DNA of 64,000 nucleotides from Trinickia terrae (GTDB taxonomy: Bacteria > Pseudomonadota > Gammaproteobacteria > Burkholderiales > Burkholderiaceae), in the NCBI RefSeq assembly GCF_005144415.1, contig NZ_SWJE01000004.1:124001-188000 (forward strand), given 5' to 3'. The position numbers and the translations under genes were made by a program. Shown piece by piece: positions 32,867 to 41,281 of the stretch; position 1 is the stretch's first letter; every line of letters starts with the position of its first letter. The notes beneath the pieces were generated by a model that saw nothing but the letters and a program-made list of their open reading frames with translations, did not search any database and was not told the origin of the DNA.

Positions 32867-33205
32867 ATGGGTGAGCAAACGCGATTGAATGCTGCAACGC
32901 TGATAGGCTGGTTCCGGAAGCGGAAATCTCCTGCCGGGATTAAGGAAATCAAGGCGTCCGGGCTGATGGACGCACAGACGGCGTCGGCGGCCGTCGGCTA
33001 TGCGGTTCGGCATCAGGTGCTGGAGCGTGTCAAGGCGGAGGATGGCCACCGGTGGCTGTATCGCCTGACAGGGCGGCCGTTGCCGGCGGAGCGCGAGCCT
33101 GGCGACGTGATGTCGTTCGACTCGCTGCTTACCGCATGGGGGTTGCCGCGCGTGCCGCTGGATCTGCAGGTGGCGTCGTGCCGGCGGATCGAGGCGTTGT
33201 GTTGA
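32867..33205 (+). CDS. Hypothetical protein (112 aa), winged-helix-like
   Basis: ATG 32867 follows GGAGGA closely. Residues 8-70 (AATLIGWFRKRKSPAGIKEI, then a helix and 'RHQVLERVKAEDGHRWLYRL') look like a small winged-helix domain in which 'HRWLYRL' would be the wing. No family is recognised. The preceding small RHH-like gene and this one may be a regulatory pair; that is inference. Confidence 0.5.
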   Translation: MGEQTRLNAATLIGWFRKRKSPAGIKEIKASGLMDAQTASAAVGYAVRHQVLERVKAEDGHRWLYRLTGRPLPAEREPGDVMSFDSLLTAWGLPRVPLDLQVASCRRIEALC

Positions 33206-33325
33206 AGGCCGCGGCGAAATCGGGCGACCTCGTTGCGGCGGCAGCGCTGTGACGCCGAATGCGCATTGAAGGGGTTGGCATGGCTATCCGGCAGGGGCAG
33301 TCCTGGCGAATGCATTGAAGGCAGC

Positions 33326-33841
33326 ATGAGGAAACAATCTTTCCGCTGGCGAGCGCTCTGCGCGCCGATTCTGGTGTGGGCCGCATGGGTGCATGCCGCC
33401 CCGCATGATGAGGTGAAGCCGATCCCGGATGGCGTCTACAGCGCACGACTCGATGCAGACCGTCAGCTTTTCGTGCCCGCGCGCAATGCCATGGGCACGC
33501 TGTTCGTGGTCCCGTCCCGGAATGACTTCGATTCGGTACGCATCCGTGCCGTGCTGCTTCGCCGCGGGGTTCCCGTCGGACTGATTGACGGCGGTATCGT
33601 TTATTGGCGCAACGGCCAGTGCGTGATTGCGTTCGATGGGGTGGCGGTGCAGGGCGGCAGGATCATTCCTGGACGGGGGTACTTCCCGGTCGCCGCCCTG
33701 GATATCTTGCCGAAGCCAGGTGACGCCATCCATCCGGGGATGACGGTATTCGTTCCGGGCACGTCGAAACGTGAGTGGCCGCTCGTGATCGATCACACGG
33801 TTTCGCCGCCAACCGACGAGGCCGATGACGATGGCGATTGA
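33326..33841 (+). CDS. Exported hypothetical protein (171 aa)
   Basis: ATG 33326 is 5 bp after GAAGG and opens a signal peptide (MRKQSFRWRALCAPILVWAA, cleavage near VHAAP). The mature part is beta-rich ('PIPDGVYSARLDADRQLFVP', 'LIDGGIVYWRNGQCVIAFDG') with one Cys. No family is recognised. It may be a periplasmic accessory factor of the transfer system. Confidence 0.6.
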   Translation: MRKQSFRWRALCAPILVWAAWVHAAPHDEVKPIPDGVYSARLDADRQLFVPARNAMGTLFVVPSRNDFDSVRIRAVLLRRGVPVGLIDGGIVYWRNGQCVIAFDGVAVQGGRIIPGRGYFPVAALDILPKPGDAIHPGMTVFVPGTSKREWPLVIDHTVSPPTDEADDDGD

Positions 33842-33876
33842 TCGGTCAGTCAGATTTATTGAGTTGTGAGGATGCG

Positions 33877-34254
33877 ATGAGCGATCCCGTTTTGAAGATG
33901 ACGACGAGTGACGGCCAGAGCGGCGGGCATCGCATGCAGCGCCTGAACTGGGCGATGGGTGACGTCGATCGTGCGCGCCGCAGCGCCGGTCTGCCGTTCC
34001 CGTTTGGTACCGCCATTCTTCAGGTGCGTGACGAGCACGACACCTTGGTGGTGCACTGGAGCAGCGCGGAAAGCATGGTCGTGTACGGCCGTTTTTTGCT
34101 GGAAGCGTGGCGTGAGCATGGCAATACGCGCGTCGAGTTTGTGATGCCCGACGACGTGCGCCTCAAGTTGGACGCGAGCACGCAGGGGGGCGAGCGCACG
34201 GCAGCGCCGTCGAAGCCGTCGCGAGAAATCCGGCCGATGGCGTTCAGGGGTTAG
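33877..34254 (+). CDS. Hypothetical protein (125 aa)
   Basis: ATG 33877 has GTGAGG about 8 bp upstream and is preferred over a TTG at 33838 that overlaps the previous gene. The product is soluble and mixed alpha/beta ('GTAILQVRDEHDTLVVHWSS', 'MVVYGRFLLEAWREHGNTRV'), without signal or membrane segments. Family unknown. Confidence 0.55.
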   Translation: MSDPVLKMTTSDGQSGGHRMQRLNWAMGDVDRARRSAGLPFPFGTAILQVRDEHDTLVVHWSSAESMVVYGRFLLEAWREHGNTRVEFVMPDDVRLKLDASTQGGERTAAPSKPSREIRPMAFRG

Positions 34255-34330
34255 AGGTGGGCGCCGTCGGCGCTCGTGACGGTGGCGAAACCTGTGACAG
34301 GCCGGAATCGGGCCGAGTCCTCAAACAATC

Positions 34331-34669
34331 ATGAGCAGCAGCGAAAAAATTGGAACGTCCATGAACGGCAAACCTGTCTCCGTTCGAACTGAGAGCGGCG
34401 TCCGCCGCTCGGCCGAGCGCGTGTGTGCGCCCGTGCTGTTGCTCTTGTCGCTCTTGATGCTCCTGTACCCCTTCCTTCACGCGAGCGCCACGATTCGTTC
34501 CTGGAACACCCCGGCGCTGCCGCAAGATTGGCCGCTCAATCTCGGCATCGCACTGTTCGTGGGCATTGCGGGCATGCTGCTGCTGGGCGCTTCATGGCGC
34601 ATGGCCCAGCGCGCCTATGGCTTCAGCCGTTCGCCGAACAGTCTCGCGAAATCGCGCAACCCGCGCTAA
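34331..34669 (+). CDS. Small two-span membrane protein (112 aa), end of the accessory region
   Basis: The protein has two hydrophobic segments (about 33-52 and 70-90) and a basic C-terminal tail. No good Shine-Dalgarno precedes ATG 34331; ATG 34361 is an alternative. No family is recognised. It is the last gene before the core-type phosphate operon, so the accessory region appears to end between here and about 34,830. No tRNA or direct repeat was seen at this junction. Confidence 0.5.
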   Translation: MSSSEKIGTSMNGKPVSVRTESGVRRSAERVCAPVLLLLSLLMLLYPFLHASATIRSWNTPALPQDWPLNLGIALFVGIAGMLLLGASWRMAQRAYGFSRSPNSLAKSRNPR

Positions 34670-34827
34670 GCATGCTCGGCGGGCATCGATCCAACGCCGC
34701 ATAGCCATCGATGGCAAGCGAAACGCCGTGCGGCCCGCTCCTATCGCATCAGGTTTTGACGCAGCTCGACAACGTGTTGCATGCCACGAGGCGTAGTGAC
34801 GCGCTTACCGAGGCGCCGCCGCTTTCC

Positions 34828-34858
34828 TATAGAATGCCGCTTGTCACAAATCCGTCAC
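34828..34858 (+). promoter_or_regulatory. Promoter with PhoB-box-like site at the start of the DUF47-pit operon
   Basis: TATAGAAT (34828-34835) is a plausible -10; the -35 is poor. Immediately downstream TTGTCAC-AAAT-CCGTCAC (34841-34858) matches the PhoB box (two 7-bp repeats of CTGTCAT type separated by four A/T bases) at most positions. The box would lie over the start site, a position that suits repression rather than activation. The operon's first start codon is at 34976. Confidence 0.55.
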
Positions 34859-34975
34859 GATCGGAAGCTGCGCGCGCTGAGTTTCGTACGAGTGCCGTAC
34901 AACCCGCGCCGATGGTGCGGGTGTGATCGTTAAGTTGCTGATTGTATTGAAAATATCGGAAAGAGCTCATCTTAT

Positions 34976-35602
34976 ATGTTCGGTCGATTCATGCCCACCG
35001 AGGGCAAGTTCTTTGAAATCTTCAATGCGCACGCGCAGTGCATCGTAGCCGCCAGCCAGGAGCTCGAACTCCTGATCGACAATCTCGAAGACGCCGAGAT
35101 TCACAAGCAGAACGTGCAGGGCAACGAGAAAGCCGCCGACAAGCTCACGCACGAAGCAATCGACCTCCTGCACAAGACCTTCATCACGCCGCTCGACCGC
35201 GACGAAATCCACAAGCTGATCACCACGATGGACGACATCCTCGATCTGATGGAGGACGTCGCCACGGCCATTTCTCTCTATGACGTGCAATCCGTCACGG
35301 CGGAGGCGAGCGAACTCGCCCATCTATGCACGGCGAGCGTCAAGCATCTGCAGGCGGCGGTCGGCCTGCTGTCGGACATGAAACAGGCGGCGCAGATCCT
35401 GAAGGCGTGCGAGGAGATCGACCGCCTGGAGTCGGATGCCGACCGCGTGCTGCGCGGGGCCATCTCGAAGCTGTTTCGCGAAGAAGACGACGTGAAGACG
35501 CTCATCAAGCTGAAGGCGATCTACGAGCTGCTCGAGACGATCACGGACAAGTGCGAGGATGTCGCGAACATCATCGAAGGCATCGTGCTGGAAAACGCGT
35601 AA
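34976..35602 (+). CDS. DUF47/PhoU-like phosphate transport regulator
   Basis: The 208-residue all-helical protein belongs to the DUF47 (TIGR00153) family that is encoded with Pit transporters. Conserved acidic motifs for metal binding are visible: 'FITPLDRDEIHKLITTMDDILDLMED' region and 'ISKLFREEDDVKTLIKLKAI' (quoted in part), with 'KCEDVANIIEGIVLENA' at the end. It resembles PhoU and is thought to control the adjacent low-affinity phosphate transporter, whose gene follows after 15 bp. Confidence 0.9.
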   Translation: MFGRFMPTEGKFFEIFNAHAQCIVAASQELELLIDNLEDAEIHKQNVQGNEKAADKLTHEAIDLLHKTFITPLDRDEIHKLITTMDDILDLMEDVATAISLYDVQSVTAEASELAHLCTASVKHLQAAVGLLSDMKQAAQILKACEEIDRLESDADRVLRGAISKLFREEDDVKTLIKLKAIYELLETITDKCEDVANIIEGIVLENA

Positions 35603-35617
35603 GCGGGACGCCGACCG

Positions 35618-36628
35618 ATGCAATCGATCCAACTCGCCCTGTCGGCGCTCGCGACGCTGGTCGTGGTCGCCCTCGTATTCGACTTCATGAACGGTTTTCA
35701 CGACGCGGCGAACTCGATCGCCACCGTCGTGTCGACCGGGGTTCTGAAGCCGCAGCAGGCGGTGGCCTTTGCCGCCGCGTTCAATGTCATCGCCTATTTC
35801 ATCTTCCACCTGAAAGTCGCGCAGACGGTAGGCAAAGGCACCATCGATCCCGGCATCGTCGATCACTACGTCGTGTTCGGCGCGCTCATCGGGGCCATCG
35901 GCTGGAACATCGTGACCTGGCGCTACGGAATTCCTTCAAGCTCGTCGCATGCGCTGATCGGCGGGCTCATCGGCGCGGCGCTCGCGAAGTCGGGATGGGG
36001 TGCGCTCAACTGGGACGGCCTCTTGAAGACCGTCGCCTTTATCTTCATTTCGCCGCTGCTCGGCTTCGTGCTCGGCTCGTTTTTCATGCTGCTCGTGTCG
36101 TGGATGTACTTCCGCACGCCGCCAAGCAAGGTCGACGGGCGCTTCCGGCGCATGCAGCTCGTGTCGGCCGGGCTCTATAGCCTCGGGCACGGCGGCAACG
36201 ACGCGCAGAAGACCATCGGCATCATCTGGATGCTGCTGATCGCGACCGGCTATGCGTCGGCGGCGGCCGAGGCTCCGCCGATGTGGGTCATCGGCGCCTG
36301 TTATCTGTCGATGGGGCTCGGCACGCTGTTCGGCGGCTGGCGCATCGTTCGCACGATGGGGCAGAAGATCACGAAGCTGAAGCCGGTCGGCGGCTTCTGT
36401 GCGGAGACAGGCGGGGCGATCACGCTGTTCGTTGCGTCGGCGCTGGGCATTCCCGTGTCGACTACGCATACGATCACCGGTGCGATTGTCGGCGTCGGCG
36501 CGACGCAGAAACTTTCCGCTGTGCGCTGGGGCGTCGCGGGCAACATCGTCTGGGCCTGGGTGCTGACGATTCCCGCATCCGCGCTGCTTTCGGCCATCGG
36601 CTGGTGGTTCGGCCACCGCTTCTTGTAA
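35618..36628 (+). CDS. pit: PiT-family inorganic phosphate transporter
   Basis: The 336-residue polytopic protein shows the duplicated PiT signature: 'DFMNGFHDAANSIATVVSTG' in the N-terminal half and 'GHGGNDAQKTIGII' plus 'IPVSTTHTITGAIVGVG' in the second. It takes up phosphate (as metal-phosphate in bacteria) across the inner membrane with a cation. It is 15 bp after the DUF47 regulator, forming a two-gene operon. Ten hydrophobic segments can be counted. Length suits the shorter PiT subgroup found with DUF47 proteins. Confidence 0.93.
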   Translation: MQSIQLALSALATLVVVALVFDFMNGFHDAANSIATVVSTGVLKPQQAVAFAAAFNVIAYFIFHLKVAQTVGKGTIDPGIVDHYVVFGALIGAIGWNIVTWRYGIPSSSSHALIGGLIGAALAKSGWGALNWDGLLKTVAFIFISPLLGFVLGSFFMLLVSWMYFRTPPSKVDGRFRRMQLVSAGLYSLGHGGNDAQKTIGIIWMLLIATGYASAAAEAPPMWVIGACYLSMGLGTLFGGWRIVRTMGQKITKLKPVGGFCAETGGAITLFVASALGIPVSTTHTITGAIVGVGATQKLSAVRWGVAGNIVWAWVLTIPASALLSAIGWWFGHRFL

Positions 36629-36691
36629 TTCCCCTCATCGCATCACGGTAGGCAGCAACGCGCTGCCTAGCCGGCGATGCCGGGCCTTTCG

Positions 36692-36719
36692 ATTGCGGCG
36701 CCTCGAGTGCCGCAATTTC
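36692..36719. terminator. Convergent hairpin between pit and the SDR gene
   Basis: ATTGCGGC (36692-36699) pairs with GCCGCAAT (36709-36716), followed by TTT. A second hairpin TAGGCAGC/GCTGCCTA lies at 36649-36669. Neither has a long U-tract, but two stems between convergent genes suggest transcription ends here. Confidence 0.45.
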
Positions 36720-36784
36720 CATCATCGCTTCGCATGATTCGATGTGCGTTGCTGCATTTTGCCGCCGCGCGGCTTCCAAGCGCG

Positions 36785-37591
36785 TCAGATCAGCGCGGAT
36801 GCACCGCCATCCATCGGCACGATCGCGCCCGTGACATAGCTGGCCCGGCGGCTGGCGAGAAACAGCGCGACATCCGCAATTTCCTCCGGCTTGGCGTAGC
36901 GCCCGAGCGGCACCTGCGCCTCGCCGCGCGCGAGGGCTTCGTCGGTATCGATGCCTTGCCGCGACGCCTCGAGCTTTAACGCCTCCTCGACGCGCTCGGT
37001 CAGCGTCGAGCCCGGATTGATCGCGTTGATGCGGATGCCGAGGCGCGCGTAATAGTGCGCGAGGCCGACGCTGGCGAGCATCAGCGCCGCATTGGCCGCG
37101 CCGCCTGCGATATGAATGTCGCTCGCGATCTTGCCGCCCATGCCGATGATGTTGACGACCGCGCCGGGTTCGGCCGCGCCGTCCGTTTTCAGCCGCTCGG
37201 CCATGCGGCGCAGCACGGCTTGCTGCGTGTGGATGTAAGGAAAATATTTGGCGTCCATCGCGGCTTTGAATGCCGCGGCGTCGAGCGCAGCCGGGTCGTA
37301 GCGCTTCGCGGCGCCGGCGCTGTTGATCAGGATGTCGATCGGACCGACCGCCGCCGTCGCTTCTTCGACGACATCCTCTGCGCTATGCGCCTCCTGAAGA
37401 TCGGCGCGGGCGAGATGGACATGGTGGCCGTCCGCAGCCAGCGTTTCGCGCGCTCGCGCGAGGTTGGCCGGATCGCGCGAGACGATCGCGACCTTGGCGC
37501 CTTCCGCGGCGAATGCCCGCGCACAAGCGAGACCGATGCCTTTGCTGCCGCCCGTGATCAACACCACCTTGCCTTCGAGACCCAGATCCAT
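36785..37591 (-). CDS. SDR-family protein lacking the canonical catalytic Tyr/Lys
   Basis: The 268-residue protein has the Rossmann motif 'ITGGSKGIGLACARAFAAEG' at the N-terminus, NSAGAAK (usually NNAG) and the C-terminal 'GRYAKPEEIADVALFLAS' and 'PMDGGAS' of classical SDRs. The usual Ser and YxxxK are not found where expected: the strand reads 'VVNIIGMGGKIASDIHIAGG' and continues NAALML. Some SDR subgroups share this, so it may use other residues or not be an oxidoreductase. Substrate unknown. It is a monocistronic - strand gene. Confidence 0.85.
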   Translation of the reverse strand: MDLGLEGKVVLITGGSKGIGLACARAFAAEGAKVAIVSRDPANLARARETLAADGHHVHLARADLQEAHSAEDVVEEATAAVGPIDILINSAGAAKRYDPAALDAAAFKAAMDAKYFPYIHTQQAVLRRMAERLKTDGAAEPGAVVNIIGMGGKIASDIHIAGGAANAALMLASVGLAHYYARLGIRINAINPGSTLTERVEEALKLEASRQGIDTDEALARGEAQVPLGRYAKPEEIADVALFLASRRASYVTGAIVPMDGGASALI

Positions 37592-37692
37592 CGCTGCTCC
37601 TCGCTGTTGAACGTGTTGCCGCGTAGGGAACGATAGCAGAACGGGGGAGGCCGTGCGGCGGGCGGGGGCTGGCCTGCGAGGCAGGGAGCGGG

Positions 37693-38835
37693 TCAGTCGC
37701 CGTTTGCGAAGCGGGCGATCGGGTCGTCGGCGCTCGAGGTCGGGGCGGGAACGCCGCGCGACGCGGTGGATGCCCGCATGATCTGCACGCCGTTGGTCGC
37801 CGGCGAGGCCGATGCGGACGCTTGCTGGGCTTGCTGCGCCTGACGCGCGGCGACAGCCGCCGGCGGCGGCGGCTCGAACGCGTCAGCGGCGGCGTCGATG
37901 GCGTCGGGGGCATTGCTGCTGGCCGGGGCTGCTGCCGGTCCGCTGACCGCCGGCGCTTGCGCCGCGGTAACGGCAGGCGCGTTGGACGGCGCCACCGAGC
38001 CCGCGGCGCGCGCCTGGACTTGTGCGGCGCGCATGCCGGGCGGCGGCGGTTCATAGGGATCGGCGGCGGGGCCAGCTTGCGCCGCGGCGGGCGCTGCTGC
38101 GACCGGCGCGGGATTGCGGCTGCCCGCAAGCGCAGTTGGACTGAATTCAGACGACGCGGCGGCAGACGGCGATGGCGTGCCCGCCGCCGCATAGCCGGAC
38201 TCGGCCGGAGCCTGCGCGGGCACCGGCGAACTCGGCGCCGGCGCTTCGCGCGGCGCGGCTAGATAGGTCGGCGCATCGAACGGCACGGATTTAGGCAAAG
38301 GCGCGGCGACCCGGCGAATGCCGTCGAAGCGTTTGGCCCAATAGGGGTTCGTCAGATAGTCGAGCCGCACAGTGCCACCCGTCGACGGAGCGTTGACGAA
38401 GCGCAGCTTGCCGACGTAGATGCCGACATGCGAGTGAGGCCGGCCGGTCGTATTGAAGAAGATCAGATCGCCCGGCGCGATTTCGTCGGGTTCGATCGAG
38501 TCGCCGCGCGTGCTCATGTCGGCCGTCGTGCGCGGCAGGTTGACGGAGGCTGACCGCAAGACGACGTAGCGGACGAGCCCACTGCAGTCGAAGCCGCTGT
38601 CGGGCGTGTTGCCGCCCCAGCGGTACGGCACGCCCACGAGGCCCATCGCCTGAATCGAGATCTCTTCGCGGCCTGTGCTGTGATCGACGAAGTTGGGGAA
38701 ACCGGGCGGCGGCTCGGTCCGATAGGCGCCGCCTGCCCCGATCGGCGGGCTTGAGCTGCGCGATACCTTTTGCGGCGCGCTCGAGCACGCGGCAAGCACA
38801 AGCACGATCAGCAGCGGGAACCAGAGTCGGCGCAT
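37693..38835 (-). CDS. NlpC/P60-family lipoprotein with Ala/Pro-rich tail
   Basis: The 380-residue protein begins with a lipoprotein signal peptide (lipobox VLAAC, Cys17). The NlpC/P60 (C40) domain spans about 56-180 with 'GFDCSGLVRY' (Cys84) and 'SHVGIY' (His136), so it should cut peptidoglycan stem peptides. The C-terminal 190 residues are low complexity (Ala, Pro, Ser) with several 'EPPPP'-like and 'YEPPPPGM' copies, unusual for the family and perhaps wall-spanning. The gene is on the - strand downstream of nothing obvious; the next gene upstream (phoH-like) has its own terminator. Confidence 0.9.
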   Translation of the reverse strand: MRRLWFPLLIVLVLAACSSAPQKVSRSSSPPIGAGGAYRTEPPPGFPNFVDHSTGREEISIQAMGLVGVPYRWGGNTPDSGFDCSGLVRYVVLRSASVNLPRTTADMSTRGDSIEPDEIAPGDLIFFNTTGRPHSHVGIYVGKLRFVNAPSTGGTVRLDYLTNPYWAKRFDGIRRVAAPLPKSVPFDAPTYLAAPREAPAPSSPVPAQAPAESGYAAAGTPSPSAAASSEFSPTALAGSRNPAPVAAAPAAAQAGPAADPYEPPPPGMRAAQVQARAAGSVAPSNAPAVTAAQAPAVSGPAAAPASSNAPDAIDAAADAFEPPPPAAVAARQAQQAQQASASASPATNGVQIMRASTASRGVPAPTSSADDPIARFANGD

Positions 38836-39019
38836 GGACAGAGCAGGCGAGCGAGGCTCGCCTATCGTATGACTAACGGACGTTGGGCCGATGGTAGCCC
38901 GCCAGGCGGACCAGCGGCAAGGGTTCTTCAGAATTTACTTGAGCTTTCTCCGCTAAGTGTTGCTGCTCCGGCACGCGTGAATGATGCGCGCCAAGTACGC
39001 ATGGGGCGTGGAAAGAACG

Positions 39020-39056
39020 AAAAAAAGCCGCGCCAGGGATGTCCTGGCGCGGCTTT
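39020..39056 (-). terminator. Rho-independent terminator of the PhoH-like gene
   Basis: A 14-bp stem AAAGCCGCGCCAGG (39024-39037) with CCTGGCGCGGCTTT (39043-39056) and a five-base loop, followed in the - direction by a run of T (complement of A residues at 39020-39026). It lies 20 bp after the phoH-like stop codon. Confidence 0.9.
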
Positions 39057-39075
39057 CAAACGGCGAAAAAGCGCG

Positions 39076-40890
39076 TTAGAGGATGTCGGACGCGTAATCG
39101 GCAAGCCGCGACCGCTCGCCGCGAGCGAGCGTCACGTGGCCGCTATGCGCCCAGCCCTTGAAGCGGTCGACGACGTACGTAAGCCCCGAGCTGCCTTCCG
39201 TCAGGTAAGGCGTGTCGATCTGCGCGATGTTGCCGAGGCAGATGATCTTCGTGCCTGGACCCGCGCGCGTGACCAGCGTCTTCATCTGCTTCGGCGTCAG
39301 GTTCTGCGCCTCGTCGATGATCAGGTACTTGTCGACGAAAGTCCGGCCGCGCATGAAGCTCATGCTCTTCACTTTCAGGCGCGAGCGAATCAGCTCCTGA
39401 GTCGCCGCGCGGCCCCATTCGCCGGCTGCGTCGTCGGTTTTCTGGAGCACTTCGAGGTTGTCATCGAAAGCGCCCATCCACGGCTGCATCTTTTCCTCCT
39501 CGGTGCCCGGCAGGAAGCCGATATCCTCGCCGACAGGCACCGTCGCCCGCGTGACGATGATCTCGTTGTAGCGTTTGTCGTCGAGCACTTGCGCGAGGCC
39601 CGCCGCAAGTGCAACGAGCGTCTTGCCCGTGCCCGCCTGACCGAGCAGCGTGACGAAGTCGATCTCCGGGTTCATCAGCAGGTTGAGTGCGAAATTCTGC
39701 TCGCGGTTGCGCGCCGTGATGCCCCACACGTTGTTCTTGTGATGGCCGTAGTCGCGCAGCGTTTGCAGGAGCGCTGTCTTGCCGTTCAGCTCGCGTACGA
39801 GCGCATGGAACGCGGGCTCGCCGTTCTGCGGCTCGAGGTAGACGAACTCGTTGACGAGCAGCGACGAGCACAGCGGTCCGGTCACGCGGTAGTACGTGGT
39901 GCCCGTCTTGGTGTCCTGCCAGCTCTCCATGCCTTTGGCATGCTTGGTCCAGAAGTCCTGCGGCAGCTCACGCACGCCCGAGAAGAGCAGGTCCTTGTCT
40001 TCGAGGACTTGGTCGTTGAAGTAGTCTTCGGCGGGCAGGCCGAGCGCGTGCGCCTTGATCCGCATGTTGATGTCTTTCGACACCAGCACGACCTGGCGAT
40101 CGGCGCGGTCGCGCTGCAGGGCACGCACGACCCCGAGGATCTGGTTGTCGGCCTTGCCTTGCGGCAGGCCCTCGACGGGTTCGATGTCCGTCAGCTTGGT
40201 CTGGAAGTACAGACGCCCGAGCGCTTCGCGGCTGCCGAGCTGCGAGAGCGGCAGCCCGTCGGCCATATCGCCGGCGTGCGCGACGAGCGAGTCGAGCGTG
40301 CGGCTGACCTGGCGAGCGTTGCGGGCGACTTCCGACATCCCCTTCTTGTGGTCGTCGAGCTCCTCGAGCGTCATCATCGGCAGATAGACGTCGTGTTCCT
40401 CGAAATGGAAGAGGCAGGTCGGGTCATGCATCAGCACGTTTGTGTCGAGCACGAACAGCTTGCGGACTTCGATCTCACCGGTCTTGCGGGCGCGGGTCTT
40501 CTCGGCGCCGCGGGCCTTCGGCGCGGTGGCGGCAGGCGTGGCAGCCGCGGGTTTGTCGTGGCGGGCGACGGGCGTATGTGCTGGCAGCGGAGCGGGCACG
40601 GGTTGCAGCAACGCCGCCGTCTGCTTCGATTTCCGGCCTCGCGCGACCGGCGCGGCTTCTGCGGCGGGAGCGGCAGTCTTGACGGGACGCAGGGTGGTGG
40701 CGGTATTGGCTGCGCGCATCATCGGTTCGGCGACGCTGGCCGGGCCGCTCATCGCGCTGTAGTCGGCCGCTTCTGCTTGCTCCCCAACGGTGTCCTGTTT
40801 CTTCGCTTGCTTGCCAGGCCGTGCTTTGGCCTTGAATTCGTCAGGTGGCAACAGGTTGCCGAGCTTGCTGGGTGGGGTAGGCAAAGGCAT
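39076..40890 (-). CDS. PIN-PhoH family ATPase
   Basis: The 604-residue protein has an Ala/Lys-rich N-terminal stretch (1-140), a PIN nuclease domain (about 142-290; 'KLFVLDTNVLMHDP', 'TLEELDDHKKG', 'VVLVSKDINMRIKA' with conserved acidic residues) and a PhoH-type P-loop domain ('LLGQAGTGKTLVALAAGL', 'YLIIDEAQNLTPKQMK'). PIN-PhoH proteins are linked to RNA cleavage and unwinding. The long N-terminal tail is atypical and could mean a start further downstream. The gene is monocistronic with a strong terminator. Confidence 0.92.
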   Translation of the reverse strand: MPLPTPPSKLGNLLPPDEFKAKARPGKQAKKQDTVGEQAEAADYSAMSGPASVAEPMMRAANTATTLRPVKTAAPAAEAAPVARGRKSKQTAALLQPVPAPLPAHTPVARHDKPAAATPAATAPKARGAEKTRARKTGEIEVRKLFVLDTNVLMHDPTCLFHFEEHDVYLPMMTLEELDDHKKGMSEVARNARQVSRTLDSLVAHAGDMADGLPLSQLGSREALGRLYFQTKLTDIEPVEGLPQGKADNQILGVVRALQRDRADRQVVLVSKDINMRIKAHALGLPAEDYFNDQVLEDKDLLFSGVRELPQDFWTKHAKGMESWQDTKTGTTYYRVTGPLCSSLLVNEFVYLEPQNGEPAFHALVRELNGKTALLQTLRDYGHHKNNVWGITARNREQNFALNLLMNPEIDFVTLLGQAGTGKTLVALAAGLAQVLDDKRYNEIIVTRATVPVGEDIGFLPGTEEEKMQPWMGAFDDNLEVLQKTDDAAGEWGRAATQELIRSRLKVKSMSFMRGRTFVDKYLIIDEAQNLTPKQMKTLVTRAGPGTKIICLGNIAQIDTPYLTEGSSGLTYVVDRFKGWAHSGHVTLARGERSRLADYASDIL

Positions 40891-41127
40891 GAGTTCCCTC
40901 GAAAAAATCGGGTCGCATATCGGGCGCCGCTTGGTCGGCCGACGGATGCGCCATCGTGTGACACACCCGCTTCGGACCGGCAGCGCGCTTTGGGTTTCGA
41001 AACGCCGGTTCGCCTAGTTTTCGATCGGCTCCTTGACAGAAAAGTGCTGCCGGCGCGGGCGGCCGGCTCGGTCCAAATCGCGTTGCATGGGACCCGGGTA
41101 AGTGCTGAAGCACAAACTCGTGTCGAC

Positions 41128-41163
41128 AAAAAAGCCGCTGCCCCGTGACCGGGGCTAGCGGCT
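41128..41163 (-). terminator. Rho-independent terminator downstream of the PrxQ gene
   Basis: AGCCGCTGCCCC (41133-41144) pairs with GGGGCTAGCGGCT (41151-41163) with one bulge; in the - direction it is followed by TTTTTT (complement of 41128-41133). It sits in the 391-bp gap between the phoH-like gene and prxQ; the rest of the gap presumably holds the phoH promoter, which I could not pin down. Confidence 0.8.
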
Positions 41164-41281
41164 CGACTTCGATAATCGCGCGGCGCCTGGCGACCAGGAC
41201 CTCTACATTGGCCGTGAGGCCGGCGCGGCAGCGAAAAAAATGGGGTGGACAGGCACTCATTGCAACCCAATATAACGCGCC

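Noticed and set aside
36649-36669. Hairpin TAGGCAGC/GCTGCCTA as the main pit terminator
   Set aside because: No U-tract follows; it may help but is not a convincing stand-alone terminator.
38770-41148. 792-codon + strand frame opposite the phoH-like gene
   Set aside because: Antisense shadow of a GC-rich gene; the - strand encodes clear PIN and PhoH motifs and ends at a terminator on the - strand.
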